From PALSA-894 sp963828625 (GTDB lineage Bacteria; Pseudomonadota; Alphaproteobacteria; Rhizobiales; Xanthobacteraceae), in contig CAWHEX010000002.1 in assembly GCA_963828625.1 (NCBI GenBank), forward strand, positions 496,001-560,000: 64,000 nucleotides of DNA, in the 5' to 3' direction. Both the position numbers and the translations under genes were made by a program. Below the pieces are notes generated by a model. That model was not told the origin of the DNA. It did no database searches and worked only from the letters and a program-made list of their open reading frames with translations. Below are positions 36,455-47,652 of the stretch, piece after piece. The first letter of the stretch is position 1. Every line of letters starts with the position of its first letter.

Positions 36455-36604
36455 ATGCCGAGCCTGATCCGTCTCCTCATGGTTCTCGGGTTGCTGGGCG
36501 GGGCTGCCTACGGGGCGATGTTCGCGCTGGCGAATTTCGTCGAGCCGAAGCAGCGCGAAATGAGCATCACGATCCCGCAGCAGCGGCTGACCAAGCCGAA
36601 CTGA
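36455..36604 (+). CDS. Small conserved membrane protein (49 residues)
   Basis: A short product starting MPSLIRLLMVLGLLGGAAYGAMFALANF, a single hydrophobic helix, then VEPKQREMSITIPQQRL, a conserved-looking polar tail. Proteins of this shape are found just upstream of xerD in Bradyrhizobium-like genomes as I recall them; the role is unknown. The gene lies 50 bases before xerD and is divergent from aroK. Confidence 0.7.
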   Translation: MPSLIRLLMVLGLLGGAAYGAMFALANFVEPKQREMSITIPQQRLTKPN

Positions 36605-36654
36605 CCTCCCCCGGACGTGCCCGGCGCGCTAGACCTTCATGCGGAACGATTCGC

Positions 36655-37611
36655 ATGAAGCTGTCGGACGAACGGCTGATCGACCTCTATCTCGACATGC
36701 TCGCGGCCGAGCGCGGCGCAGCCGCGAACACGCTTGAAGCCTACCGCCGCGATCTTGAGGATTTTTCAGCCGACCTGCGCGCGCACCGCGGCACCATCGC
36801 GGGCGCCGGCGGCGAGGCGATCCGCGAGTATCTCGGCCGTCTCGACGAGCGCGGCTTCTCGGCATCGTCGGTGGCGCGGCGGCTCTCGGCGATCCGCCAG
36901 CTCTACCGGTTCCTCTATGCGGAAGGGAACCGCAAGGACGATCCGGCCGCGGCCATCGAGGGCCCGAAGCGCGGCCGCCCGTTGCCCAAGGTGCTGTCGA
37001 TCAGCCACGTCGATCAACTGCTCACGACCGCACGCAAGGGGATGGACGACGCGGCGCGTCCTGTCCTCGAACGGTTGCGCGCCGCGCGGCTCGCCTGCCT
37101 GCTCGAAGTGCTCTACGCGACGGGGCTGCGCGTCTCGGAGTTGGTCACGCTGCCGGCGTCGGCTGCGCAACGCGATCAGCGCATGCTGATCGTGCGCGGC
37201 AAGGGCAACAAGGAGCGGCTCGTGCCGCTCAACGAATCCGCCCGGCAGGCGATGCGCGATTATCTGGCGCTGCGCGAGGAGGCCGCCACCAAGCCCGCCA
37301 AGAAGGGCGCGGTGAAAACCGCGAAGTGGTTGTTCCCGTCGTCCGGCGAGAGCGGGCATCTCACGCGCCAGCATTTCGCGCGTGACCTCAAGGCGCTCGC
37401 GGCCGCGACCGGGCTGAAGCCGAAGCAGGTGAGCCCGCACGTGCTGCGCCATGCGTTCGCGAGCCACCTGTTGCAGAACGGCGCGGACCTGCGCTCGGTG
37501 CAAACGCTGCTTGGCCACGCCGATATCTCGACCACGCAGATCTACACGCATGTGCTGGAGGAACGGTTGAAAAGCCTGGTGCGCGACCTGCATCCCTTGG
37601 GCGAATCCTGA
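36655..37611 (+). CDS. xerD: Site-specific tyrosine recombinase XerD
   Basis: Resolves chromosome dimers at dif together with XerC. It has 318 residues. The N-terminal SAM-like domain begins LIDLYLDMLAAERGAAANTLEAYRRDL. Catalytic residues visible are Arg in ATGLRVSELVTL (about residue 160), Lys in RGKGNKERLVPL, HVLRHAF (about 263), LGHADIST and the nucleophile Tyr in TQIYTHV (about 296). An insertion of about 20 residues (EEAATKPAKKGAVKTAK) between the Lys and the H-x-x-R motif is longer than in the E. coli protein but common in alphaproteobacteria. Confidence 0.95.
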   Translation: MKLSDERLIDLYLDMLAAERGAAANTLEAYRRDLEDFSADLRAHRGTIAGAGGEAIREYLGRLDERGFSASSVARRLSAIRQLYRFLYAEGNRKDDPAAAIEGPKRGRPLPKVLSISHVDQLLTTARKGMDDAARPVLERLRAARLACLLEVLYATGLRVSELVTLPASAAQRDQRMLIVRGKGNKERLVPLNESARQAMRDYLALREEAATKPAKKGAVKTAKWLFPSSGESGHLTRQHFARDLKALAAATGLKPKQVSPHVLRHAFASHLLQNGADLRSVQTLLGHADISTTQIYTHVLEERLKSLVRDLHPLGES

Positions 37612-37716
37612 GGCCGCCGCTGATATACCAGTGCTTTCCTTGACTTAAGCGACGCCAGCGGCCAGTTTTTGCCGCCCGCGGCGATCGCCCGATTCCGTTC
37701 CTATATTTGAGGCGCG

Positions 37717-38667
37717 ATGCGCTCCTACCTCGATTTCGAAAAACCGGTCGGCGAACTCGAACAGAAGATCGAGGAACTGCGCGCCATGCAGGCGAGCGGC
37801 GACGTCTCGGTGACCGACGAGATCGAGCGGCTCGAGGCGAAAGCCACGCAGACCCTCACAGAGCTCTACGGCAACCTCACGCCGTGGCAGAAGACGCAGG
37901 TCGCGCGCTGGCCAACGCGTCCGCACTGTCTCGATTTCGTCGCCGGACTGATCGAGGATTTCACGCCGCTCGCCGGCGACCGCAAGTTCGGCGACGACGA
38001 GGCGATCGTCGGCGGTTTCGGCCGCTTCAAGGGCGAAAGTGTCTGCGTCATCGGGCAGGAAAAGGGCTCGACCACCGAAAGCCGGCTCAAGCACAACTTC
38101 GGCATGGCGCGGCCGGAGGGCTACCGCAAAGCCGTGCGGCTGATGGACATGGCCGACCGCTTCGGCATTCCGGTGATCGCGCTCGTCGATACGGCGGGTG
38201 CGTATCCCGGCATCGGCGCGGAAGAGCGCGGGCAGGCCGAGGCGATCGCGCGTTCGACCGATGCGTGCCTGATGCTCGGTGTGCCGAATGTCGCGGTGGT
38301 TCTCGGCGAAGGCGGCTCGGGCGGCGCGATCGCGATCGCGACCGCGAACCGCGTGCTGATGCTGGAGCACGCAATCTACAGCGTGATCTCGCCGGAAGGC
38401 GCCGCGTCGATCCTTTGGCACGACTCGACCAAGGCGCAGGACGCCGCCACCAACATGAAGATCACGGCTCCCGACCTGATCCGCTTCGGGGTGATCGACG
38501 GGATCGTCCCCGAGCCGGTCGGGGGCGCACACCGCGATCCGGCGGCCGCCATCGAGGCGACCGGAGCCGCCATCGCCAAGGCGCTGGCGGACCTTTCCGG
38601 GCTCGACCGGGAGGCCGTTCGCCGCCATCGGCGGGAGAAGTTCCTCAATATCGGCCGCATTTCCTGA
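37717..38667 (+). CDS. accA: Acetyl-CoA carboxylase carboxyltransferase subunit alpha
   Basis: Forms the carboxyltransferase with AccD and transfers carboxyl from biotin to acetyl-CoA in the first step of fatty acid synthesis. It has 316 residues and is intact. The N-terminal coiled region SYLDFEKPVGELEQKIEEL is typical, as are KFGDDEAIVGGFGRFKG, IALVDTAGAYPGIGAEERGQ and VLGEGGSGGAIAIA. It follows xerD by about 105 bases on the same strand, an arrangement common in the Rhizobiales. Confidence 0.96.
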   Translation: MRSYLDFEKPVGELEQKIEELRAMQASGDVSVTDEIERLEAKATQTLTELYGNLTPWQKTQVARWPTRPHCLDFVAGLIEDFTPLAGDRKFGDDEAIVGGFGRFKGESVCVIGQEKGSTTESRLKHNFGMARPEGYRKAVRLMDMADRFGIPVIALVDTAGAYPGIGAEERGQAEAIARSTDACLMLGVPNVAVVLGEGGSGGAIAIATANRVLMLEHAIYSVISPEGAASILWHDSTKAQDAATNMKITAPDLIRFGVIDGIVPEPVGGAHRDPAAAIEATGAAIAKALADLSGLDREAVRRHRREKFLNIGRIS

Positions 38668-38825
38668 GCTTTTCGGGCGCTTTGACCGGAATTTACCTTT
38701 CGTTCACCATATCTGCGCGGGAAACCCGAAAAGCCGGTTCCGCCTGCCTTGTGATTGCCGCATCTTTAGGGATAACGGATACCTAGTGCGGGTGGGGCAG
38801 AGGGGACCGGCACTGGTCGGGGAGT

Positions 38826-40394
38826 ATGGGGTTGAATTTTTCGCGTTACCTCCGGGGCTTGATGACGTCCGCGGCGCTCGCCGCCGTCGTCGCGCTCGCC
38901 GGCTGCGAGACGGACAGCCTGAACTCGGGCCGCGCCATGCGCGAGATCTCGCCCGAGATGCGCGCCGACCTCCAGCAGAAGAACATGCCGGTGGAATCGC
39001 CGCTGCTGGTGCGGCTGTTCAAGCAGGAAGCCGAGCTCGAAGTCTGGAAGCAGGACGCGGGCGGCCGGTTCGAACTGCTCAAGACCTATCCGATCTGCCG
39101 CTGGTCGGGTGAACTCGGTCCGAAGATCCGCGAAGGCGATCGTCAGGCGCCCGAGGGCTTCTACACGATCACCCCGGCGCAGATGAATCCGAACTCGCAG
39201 TTCTATCTTTCGTTCAACATGGGCTATCCGAATGCGTTCGATAAAGCGCACGGACGCACTGGCGCACACCTGATGGTGCACGGCGACTGCTCGTCGCGCG
39301 GCTGCTACGCGATGACCGACGACCAGATCGGCGAGATCTATGCGCTCGCGCGCGAGAGCTTCTTCGGCGGACAGCGCGCCTTCCAGGTACAGGCCTATCC
39401 GTTCCGCATGACGGCGGCGAACTTCGCCAAGCATCGCAACAATCCGAACATCCCGTTCTGGCGGACGCTCAAGGAAGGCAACGACCACTTCGAGGTCACG
39501 CACCAGGAGCCGGTCGTCGAGGTGTGCGAGAAGCGCTACGTGTTCAATCCGCAGCCGCCGCAGAATTTCACGCCGGCCAGCAACGGCATCAAGGTCGGCA
39601 CGCCATGGGGCGGCTTCCGCGATGCGCAGCCGCAGCAAGCTTCGCTCAAGTTCAATCCCACGGCCAAGTGCCCGGCGTATGAAATTCCGTCCGACGTGCT
39701 CGCCGAGGTGAAGACGCGGCAGCGCAACGACGACCTGCAGATCGCGTCGCTGTCGAGCCGCACCATCGCGGCGCCGATCAAGACCGGCCGTGACGGCGGC
39801 ATGCATCCGATGTTCCTCGCGAAGCTCAAGCCGCAGGAAGTGCGCGAGGCCGACGGCACCGTGCGCTACATGGTCGACAGCGGCGCCGCGAAGCAACTCG
39901 GCAGCTACGTCAATCCGCCGTTCGAGACCTATCCGACCGACGAAGCCGCCCCGGCGGCCGCCAAGCAGCCGGCGCAGCGCGCCGCGCCGAAGCAGCAGCA
40001 GAAGTCCGGCACCTATATGACGGCAGCGGCGGAATCGAAACCCGCGCCTTCGCCCGCATCGAACGAGTCCGGCGGCATGTTCTCCGGCCTCATCGCATCG
40101 GCGGGACGCTGGTTCGGCAGCGACGACACGCCGCCTTCACCGCCGGCCAGAGCCGCGAGGACCGCCGCGCCTGTCCCGACGCCGAAGCCTGCGGCGCGTC
40201 CGTCCGCGGCGATTGCTCCGCCGAAGCCTGTCGCGCAGGCCCCCGAGCCCGAGCAGAACGTTCAGGCGGCGCCTGCTGCGCCCGCTCCGGCACCCCCGCG
40301 TCAATCGGCAGCGAGCGGCTCGAGCCTGATGAGCGGCGCGACGCCGACCGTTCCGACCGGCAGCTTCAACTCGCGCTGGGGCGCGATCCGCTGA
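38826..40394 (+). CDS. Exported L,D-transpeptidase family protein (YafK/YkuD type) with long C-terminal tail
   Basis: A 522-residue lipoprotein-like enzyme: the N-terminus contains AALAAVVALAGCETDS, a lipobox. The catalytic domain spans about residues 55-210 and has the active-site motif MVHGDCSSRGCYAMTDDQ, where Cys of SRGC is the nucleophile. The sequence TYPICRWSGELGPKIREGDRQAPEGFY is diagnostic of the YafK-type murein L,D-transpeptidases that cross-link or cleave peptidoglycan or attach lipoproteins. The last 200 residues are rich in Pro, Ala and Gln and appear disordered. Confidence 0.88.
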   Translation: MGLNFSRYLRGLMTSAALAAVVALAGCETDSLNSGRAMREISPEMRADLQQKNMPVESPLLVRLFKQEAELEVWKQDAGGRFELLKTYPICRWSGELGPKIREGDRQAPEGFYTITPAQMNPNSQFYLSFNMGYPNAFDKAHGRTGAHLMVHGDCSSRGCYAMTDDQIGEIYALARESFFGGQRAFQVQAYPFRMTAANFAKHRNNPNIPFWRTLKEGNDHFEVTHQEPVVEVCEKRYVFNPQPPQNFTPASNGIKVGTPWGGFRDAQPQQASLKFNPTAKCPAYEIPSDVLAEVKTRQRNDDLQIASLSSRTIAAPIKTGRDGGMHPMFLAKLKPQEVREADGTVRYMVDSGAAKQLGSYVNPPFETYPTDEAAPAAAKQPAQRAAPKQQQKSGTYMTAAAESKPAPSPASNESGGMFSGLIASAGRWFGSDDTPPSPPARAARTAAPVPTPKPAARPSAAIAPPKPVAQAPEPEQNVQAAPAAPAPAPPRQSAASGSSLMSGATPTVPTGSFNSRWGAIR

Positions 40395-40397
40395 CGC

Positions 40398-40430
40398 GTC
40401 ATGCCCGGCCTTGTGCCGGGCATCCACGAT
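40398..40430. repeat. Short palindrome related to repeat family B
   Basis: GTCATGCCCGGCCTTGTGCCGGGCATCCACG directly follows the L,D-transpeptidase stop. ATGCCCGGC pairs with GCCGGGCAT. It is followed by TTTACTTTTTCTC, so it can act as a rho-independent terminator. Confidence 0.65.
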
Positions 40431-40553
40431 TTACTTTTTCTCAGAGATCGAAGACGCGGATGACGGGCACGTTATGTCCCTGACGTGGCATCTCGTCGAT
40501 TTCCTGCATCCACGCGATAGGGTTGGGTGACAACCGTCCCCAAGGGAGGACAC

Positions 40554-41367
40554 GTGAGAACAGGTTCACGCGCCGGCTCGGCAATATTCGGATTCATCGC
40601 CCTGCTAGCGCAAGGCGTCGCGGCGACGGCTGCTGAAGTCAAGGTCATGGCCGGTGCCGGGATGAGGGGAGCCTTCGGGGAGCTTGTCCCTCAATTTGAG
40701 CGCGCCACGGGACACAAGATCGTAATCCAGTACGGGGCGGGCGGAAACTTCAAGAAAGCAGATCGAGGCCGGTGAGGCGTTCGACCTCGTCATTATCGAT
40801 TCGGACGAAGTGGATGATCTTATCAAGCAAGGCAAGATTGCTGGCGATACGCGTATGGACATCGTCCGAGCCGGCATAGGCGTGGCTGTACGCGAAGGTG
40901 CGCCCAAGCCCGACATCAGTTCGGTCGACGCTTTCAGGAACACACTGCTCAGTGTGAAATCAATCACGTATGCGCCACAAGCTTCGACCGGTAGACATCT
41001 GCCCAAGGTGTTCGATCGCCTTGGCATCGCCGAGCAGATGAAGGCCAAGACCAAACCAAATGCTCTCGCTCGCGTTCCGGAGGTCGTCGCCGCGGGAGAA
41101 GTCGAACTCGCAATTGCAGGTATCCCTACATTTCTGTCCGCCAAGGGTGTGCAGGTTGTCGGTCTGCTCCCGGGCGAGCTGCAAAGCTGGTTCGTGAACA
41201 CGGCAGGCGTCAGCGCCGCTGCCAAGCAACCGGACGCCGCCAAGGCCCTGATCAAGTATCTTGCGACACCAGAGGCTGCCGCAGTCATCAAGGCGAAAGG
41301 CATGGAGCCCCTCGGTCGAGTGACGACTCTGGCGGTCGCTCTTTCTAAATGGCACCGCTCAGCGTGA
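40554..41367 (+). CDS. ModA-like extracellular substrate-binding protein, frameshifted near 40757
   Basis: A binding protein of the molybdate-type family (SBP_bac_11), 270 residues corrected. The GTG start at 40554 follows the strong ribosome-binding site AAGGGAGGA; the signal peptide ends AATAAEVKVMAG. The frame stops early in AAGAAAGCAGATC; removing one base near 40757 restores KQIEAGEAFDLVIIDSDEVDDLIKQGKI. The C-terminal part has the conserved GEVELAIAGIPTF and ATPEAAAVIKAKGMEP. Third codon positions are clearly less GC-rich than in flanking genes. No modB or modC is adjacent, so ligand and partners are unknown. Confidence 0.8.
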
Positions 41368-41499
41368 CGGAGCGGCGTCGTTCGGGCGCAATTTCGAGTG
41401 GTTCTATTCGATGGTGGCCCTTCTCGGGCCTGCCGCCATGTCCACTTTCACGCCGCTATTGGTGGCGGAGCGGACATGCCGATTTTATGAGCACACGGC

Positions 41500-44299
<2,800 letters not shown>

Positions 44300-44442
44300 G
44301 GAGAGGCAAATCCTTTTCCGGTTCCGCGCTGAAACATGCGGCCCGCAACCGCTCCGATGCGCCGCCAGAATGGCGCTTTTCGGGCTTGCATGGGGGTAAC
44401 ATCAAGAGCCCCGCCGGACGGGCCTGCGAGGAACCAAACCGA

Positions 44443-44471
44443 GAGATAGGAGGGGGTCAAAGCCTTGTCAA
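44443..44471 (-). promoter_or_regulatory. secA: Probable secA promoter
   Basis: On the minus strand, TTGACA (44471-44466) is followed by a 17-base spacer and TATCTC (44448-44443), a good sigma-70-type match. Transcription would start near 44436 and leave a leader of about 135 bases before the secA ATG. The whole divergent gap between secA and the parvulin gene is 328 bases; beyond this promoter I see no other clear element in it. Confidence 0.6.
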
Positions 44472-44627
44472 TCGGCGTAAAATGGCCGTTTTTCGGCATC
44501 AAACCTGTGTCGCTCACGCTGTTGTTAGATTCCCCGCGGCAATCCGTCGTTGCCAACTGAAACCGATTGCGCGAGTGTCCGCCGCTGATTGCGCGGGGGC
44601 ATTGACCCGTAGCCCAAGGACCTCTCC

Positions 44628-45515
44628 ATGAATCCGTCGTTTCTCTGTGCCCGCCCGGCGTCGCGCGGGCTGTTTGTCTCCTGCCTGGTCGCGGCGTTCG
44701 TGCTCGGCGCGCCGCTCGCGCGTGCACAGGACGATCCGGTCCTCGCGCGCGTCAACGGCGTCGAGATCCGCCAGAGCGATCTTGCGATCGCCGAGGAGGA
44801 TATCGGCAATCAGGCCGCCCAGATGGATGCGGAGGCCAAGCGCGACTACCTCGTGAGCCTGCTGTCCGACATGATCCTGGTGGGACAGGCCGCCGAAGCG
44901 AAAAAGGTCCACGAGGGCGCGGACTTCAAGCGCCGCCTTGTGCTGATGCGCACCAAGCTCCTGATGGAGCAATACCTTCAGGCCGAAGCCAAGACCGCCG
45001 TGACCGAAGCTGCGATGCGCAAGGTCTATGACGAGGCGATCGGCCAGATGAAGCAGGAGCCCGAGGTGCGGGCGCGCCATATCCTGGTCGAGACCGAGGA
45101 TGAGGCGAAGGCGGTCGTCGCCGAACTGAAGAAGGGCACTGATTTCGCTGAGCTCGCCAAGTCCAAGTCGAAGGACCCGGGTTCGGCCGACGGCGGCGAT
45201 CTCGGCTATTTCACCAAGGACCAGATGGTGCCGGAATTCTCCGAGGTCGCGTTCAAGCTCGACAAGGGCGCGCTGTCCGATCCGGTGAAGTCGCAGTTCG
45301 GCTGGCATGTCATCAAGGTCGAGGATAAGCGCGATCGCAAGCCGCCGGAATTCGACAAGGTGAAGGAGCAGCTCGAGAGCTTCGTGGTGCGCCGCTCGCA
45401 GGTCGACCTGATCACCAAGCTGCGCGCCGAGGCCAAGATCGAGAAGCTCACCCCGCCGGCCGCCGCGGCTCCTGCGCCCGCTCCGGCAGCGCCGCCTGCC
45501 GGGCAGAAGAAGTAG
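44628..45515 (+). CDS. Exported parvulin-type peptidyl-prolyl cis-trans isomerase
   Basis: A periplasmic PpiC/PrsA/SurA-like foldase of 295 residues. The signal peptide ends GAPLARAQDD. A SurA-like N-terminal region (ARVNGVEIRQSDLAIAEEDI) precedes the rotamase domain at about residues 140-245: EVRARHILVETEDEAKAVV, DPGSADGGDLGYFTKDQMVPEF and SQFGWHVIKVEDKR. The tail is Ala/Pro rich. It helps fold secreted and outer-membrane proteins, in keeping with its divergent neighbour secA. Confidence 0.93.
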   Translation: MNPSFLCARPASRGLFVSCLVAAFVLGAPLARAQDDPVLARVNGVEIRQSDLAIAEEDIGNQAAQMDAEAKRDYLVSLLSDMILVGQAAEAKKVHEGADFKRRLVLMRTKLLMEQYLQAEAKTAVTEAAMRKVYDEAIGQMKQEPEVRARHILVETEDEAKAVVAELKKGTDFAELAKSKSKDPGSADGGDLGYFTKDQMVPEFSEVAFKLDKGALSDPVKSQFGWHVIKVEDKRDRKPPEFDKVKEQLESFVVRRSQVDLITKLRAEAKIEKLTPPAAAAPAPAPAAPPAGQKK

Positions 45516-45552
45516 AATTGATCCGCCAAAAGACGCGGTGTAGTGTCACGAC

Positions 45553-45580
45553 GATGCCCGGCCGCCGCGCCGGGCATTTT
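45553..45580 (+). terminator. Rho-independent terminator after the parvulin gene
   Basis: ATGCCCGG at 45554-45561 pairs with CCGGGCAT at 45570-45577, followed by TTTT, 38 bases after the parvulin stop and before argJ. Confidence 0.75.
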
Positions 45581-45607
45581 CGCATCTGACGCAGCCGGAA
45601 CCGCGCC

Positions 45608-46843
45608 ATGTCATCAGCCGTTTCGCCTCTCGCTCCCACCAGCGTTCCCGACATGCCCGAGGTCGCGGGCGTCCGCCTCGCGACCGGAGCGGCCGGCATC
45701 AAGTATCAGGGCCGCACCGACGTGCTGCTCGCATTGTTCGACAAGGGCACGACCGTCGCGGGCGTGCTGACGCGCTCGAAGTGTCCGTCGGCGCCGGTCG
45801 AGTGGTGCCGCGCGAAACTCAAGGGCGGTAAGGCGCGCGCGCTGGTGGTCAATTCGGGCAACGCCAACGCGTTCACCGGCAAGACCGGGCGCGCGGCGAC
45901 CGCCTTCACCGCGAACCTCGCGGCGAAGGCCGTGGGCTGCAAACCGGCCGACATCTTCCTTGCCTCGACCGGCGTGATCGGCGAGCCGCTGCCGGCGCAT
46001 CGTTTCGACGGCGTGCTCGACAAGCTCGCCGCGCAGGCAGCACCGGGGCGCTTCCTCGACGCCGCGAAGGCGATCATGACGACCGACACGTTTCCCAAGG
46101 TCGCGACTGCGACCGTACGGCTCGGCGACGCGACGGTCAGGATCAACGGCATCGCCAAGGGCGCCGGCATGATCGCGCCCGACATGGCGACGATGCTGTC
46201 GTTCGTGTTCACCGACGCGCCGATCGCCGCGCCCGCGCTGCGCGCGATCCTCTCCGATGCCGTGACCGATACGTTCAACGCCGTGACGATCGACGGCGAC
46301 ACCTCGACGTCGGACACGCTGCTGGTGTTCGCGACCGGCGCGGCGCGCGGCGCGCCGAAGATCTCGCGCGCCAGCGACCGGCGGCTGACGGCGTTTCGCG
46401 TCGCGTTCGGGCAGGTGCTCGCTGACCTTTCCGAGCAGATCGCGCGCGACGGCGAAGGCGCGCGCAAGCTGGTCGAGATCGTGGTCGAGGGCGCGAAGTC
46501 GAAGCAGTCGGCGCGGCGCATCGCGATGTCGATCGCGAACTCGCCGCTGGTGAAGACCGCGATCGCCGGCGAGGACGCCAACTGGGGCCGCGTCGTGATG
46601 GCGGTCGGCAAGGCCGGCGAGCCGGCCGACCGCGACAAATTGTCAATCTGGTTCGGCGACACCCGCGTGGCGCACAAGGGCGCACGCGACCCGGCCTACA
46701 ACGAGGCCGCCGTCTCAAACTACATGAAACGGCCCGAGATCAGCCTGCGGGTGGGGATCGGGCTCGGCAAGGGGCGGGACCGGGTGCTCACCTGCGACCT
46801 CACCAAGGAATATGTGGCGATCAACGGCGATTACCGCTCCTGA
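45608..46843 (+). CDS. argJ: Bifunctional glutamate N-acetyltransferase / amino-acid N-acetyltransferase
   Basis: Moves the acetyl group from N-acetylornithine to glutamate and can also acetylate glutamate from acetyl-CoA, closing the arginine-pathway cycle. It has 411 residues. The self-cleavage motif KGAGMIAPDMATMLSF is intact, with the nucleophilic Thr at about residue 195. Other signatures are VVNSGNANAFTG, NAVTIDGDTSTSDTLL and EDANWGRVVMAVGKAG. The C-terminus TCDLTKEYVAINGDYRS is normal. The mutT gene follows about 100 bases later. Confidence 0.97.
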   Translation: MSSAVSPLAPTSVPDMPEVAGVRLATGAAGIKYQGRTDVLLALFDKGTTVAGVLTRSKCPSAPVEWCRAKLKGGKARALVVNSGNANAFTGKTGRAATAFTANLAAKAVGCKPADIFLASTGVIGEPLPAHRFDGVLDKLAAQAAPGRFLDAAKAIMTTDTFPKVATATVRLGDATVRINGIAKGAGMIAPDMATMLSFVFTDAPIAAPALRAILSDAVTDTFNAVTIDGDTSTSDTLLVFATGAARGAPKISRASDRRLTAFRVAFGQVLADLSEQIARDGEGARKLVEIVVEGAKSKQSARRIAMSIANSPLVKTAIAGEDANWGRVVMAVGKAGEPADRDKLSIWFGDTRVAHKGARDPAYNEAAVSNYMKRPEISLRVGIGLGKGRDRVLTCDLTKEYVAINGDYRS

Positions 46844-46944
46844 TCCTTGGCCCCAAATCGTTACAATTCGATGGATTTCCGGCCGGGTTTCTGTGAACGC
46901 GTTGAGCGGTCCTTAACCCGGCACGGCCTAGTCTGGCCCCGAGG

Positions 46945-47352
46945 GTGCGCGCGGTGAAGGTCGTTCTTGTCGCTGCCTGTGCCCTTGTCGACGCCGACGG
47001 CCGCGTGCTGCTCGCACAGCGGCCCGAGGGCAAGCCGATGTCCGGCTTGTGGGAGTTTCCCGGCGGCAAGGTGGAAACGGGCGAGCGGCCGGAAGAGACT
47101 CTGATCCGCGAGCTCGAGGAGGAACTGGGCATCGTCGTCAAGGAGGCTTGCCTCGCACCGCTTACCTTCGCGAGTCACACCTATCCGGATTTCCATCTCG
47201 TGATGCCGCTCTATGTGTGCCGGCGCTGGGATGGAACGGTGACCGCGCGGGAAGGCCAGAAGCTCACCTGGGCCAGGCCGAACCGGTTGCGTGAGTATCC
47301 GATGCCGCCCGCGGACGTGCCGCTGGTGGCGCACCTGACGACGCTGCTTTGA
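46945..47352 (+). CDS. mutT: MutT-type (d)NTP pyrophosphohydrolase (Nudix)
   Basis: Cleans 8-oxo-dGTP from the nucleotide pool. It has 135 residues from GTG 46945; a second GTG at 46954 is an equally good start. The Nudix box is intact: GGKVETGERPEETLIRELEEELGI at about residues 40-63. GLWEFPGGK upstream of it is typical of MutT. The pairing with argJ is common in the Rhizobiales. Confidence 0.93.
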   Translation: MRAVKVVLVAACALVDADGRVLLAQRPEGKPMSGLWEFPGGKVETGERPEETLIRELEEELGIVVKEACLAPLTFASHTYPDFHLVMPLYVCRRWDGTVTAREGQKLTWARPNRLREYPMPPADVPLVAHLTTLL

Positions 47353-47384
47353 ATCTCCGAAGGCCTGCGTAACGAGAGGTAGCC

Positions 47385-47573
47385 ATGAGCGGACAGGTGG
47401 TGAATTCGGCGATCCGGCTCCTGCGGCGCTTTCGCGCCGACGAGCGCGGCACGACAGCGATCGAATATGCCCTGATTGCCGCCGGCGTTGGCGCCACCAT
47501 CGCGGCCACCGTCTACAACATGGGCTCGACGCTCAAGACGGTCTGGTGGGACAAGATCGGCAACGCGATCTGA
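47385..47573 (+). CDS. Flp/Fap-type pilin (class IVb)
   Basis: A 62-residue prepilin. The sequence FRADERGTTAIEYALIAAGVGATIAATVYNMG contains the Flp cleavage site after Gly, with the Glu at mature position +5 and a hydrophobic stretch for the pilus core. A CpaA-type peptidase would process it for the Tad machine. No other tad/cpa genes are visible nearby, so it is an orphan pilin gene in this window. It lies 32 bases after mutT. Confidence 0.88.
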   Translation: MSGQVVNSAIRLLRRFRADERGTTAIEYALIAAGVGATIAATVYNMGSTLKTVWWDKIGNAI

Positions 47574-47630
47574 TTTTCCACGTACGCCGTATTCCTTTTC
47601 TTTCCTGTTCTTCGCCGAACCGCATAACAT

Positions 47631-47652
47631 TCCCCCGATAACCATCGGGGGA
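47631..47652 (+). promoter_or_regulatory. Hairpin covering the ribosome-binding site and start of the FAD dehydrogenase gene
   Basis: TCCCCCGAT at 47631-47639 pairs perfectly with ATCGGGGGA at 47644-47652 around the loop AACC. The GGGGG is the only Shine-Dalgarno-like sequence, and the last paired base is the A of the ATG. The hairpin would block translation unless opened. It has no following T-run, so it is not a typical terminator for the pilin gene. Confidence 0.6.

Noticed and set aside
47631..47652. The hairpin before the FAD dehydrogenase gene as a pilin terminator
   Set aside because: There is no T-run on the plus strand after the stem; the following bases are the start codon. A role in translation control fits better.
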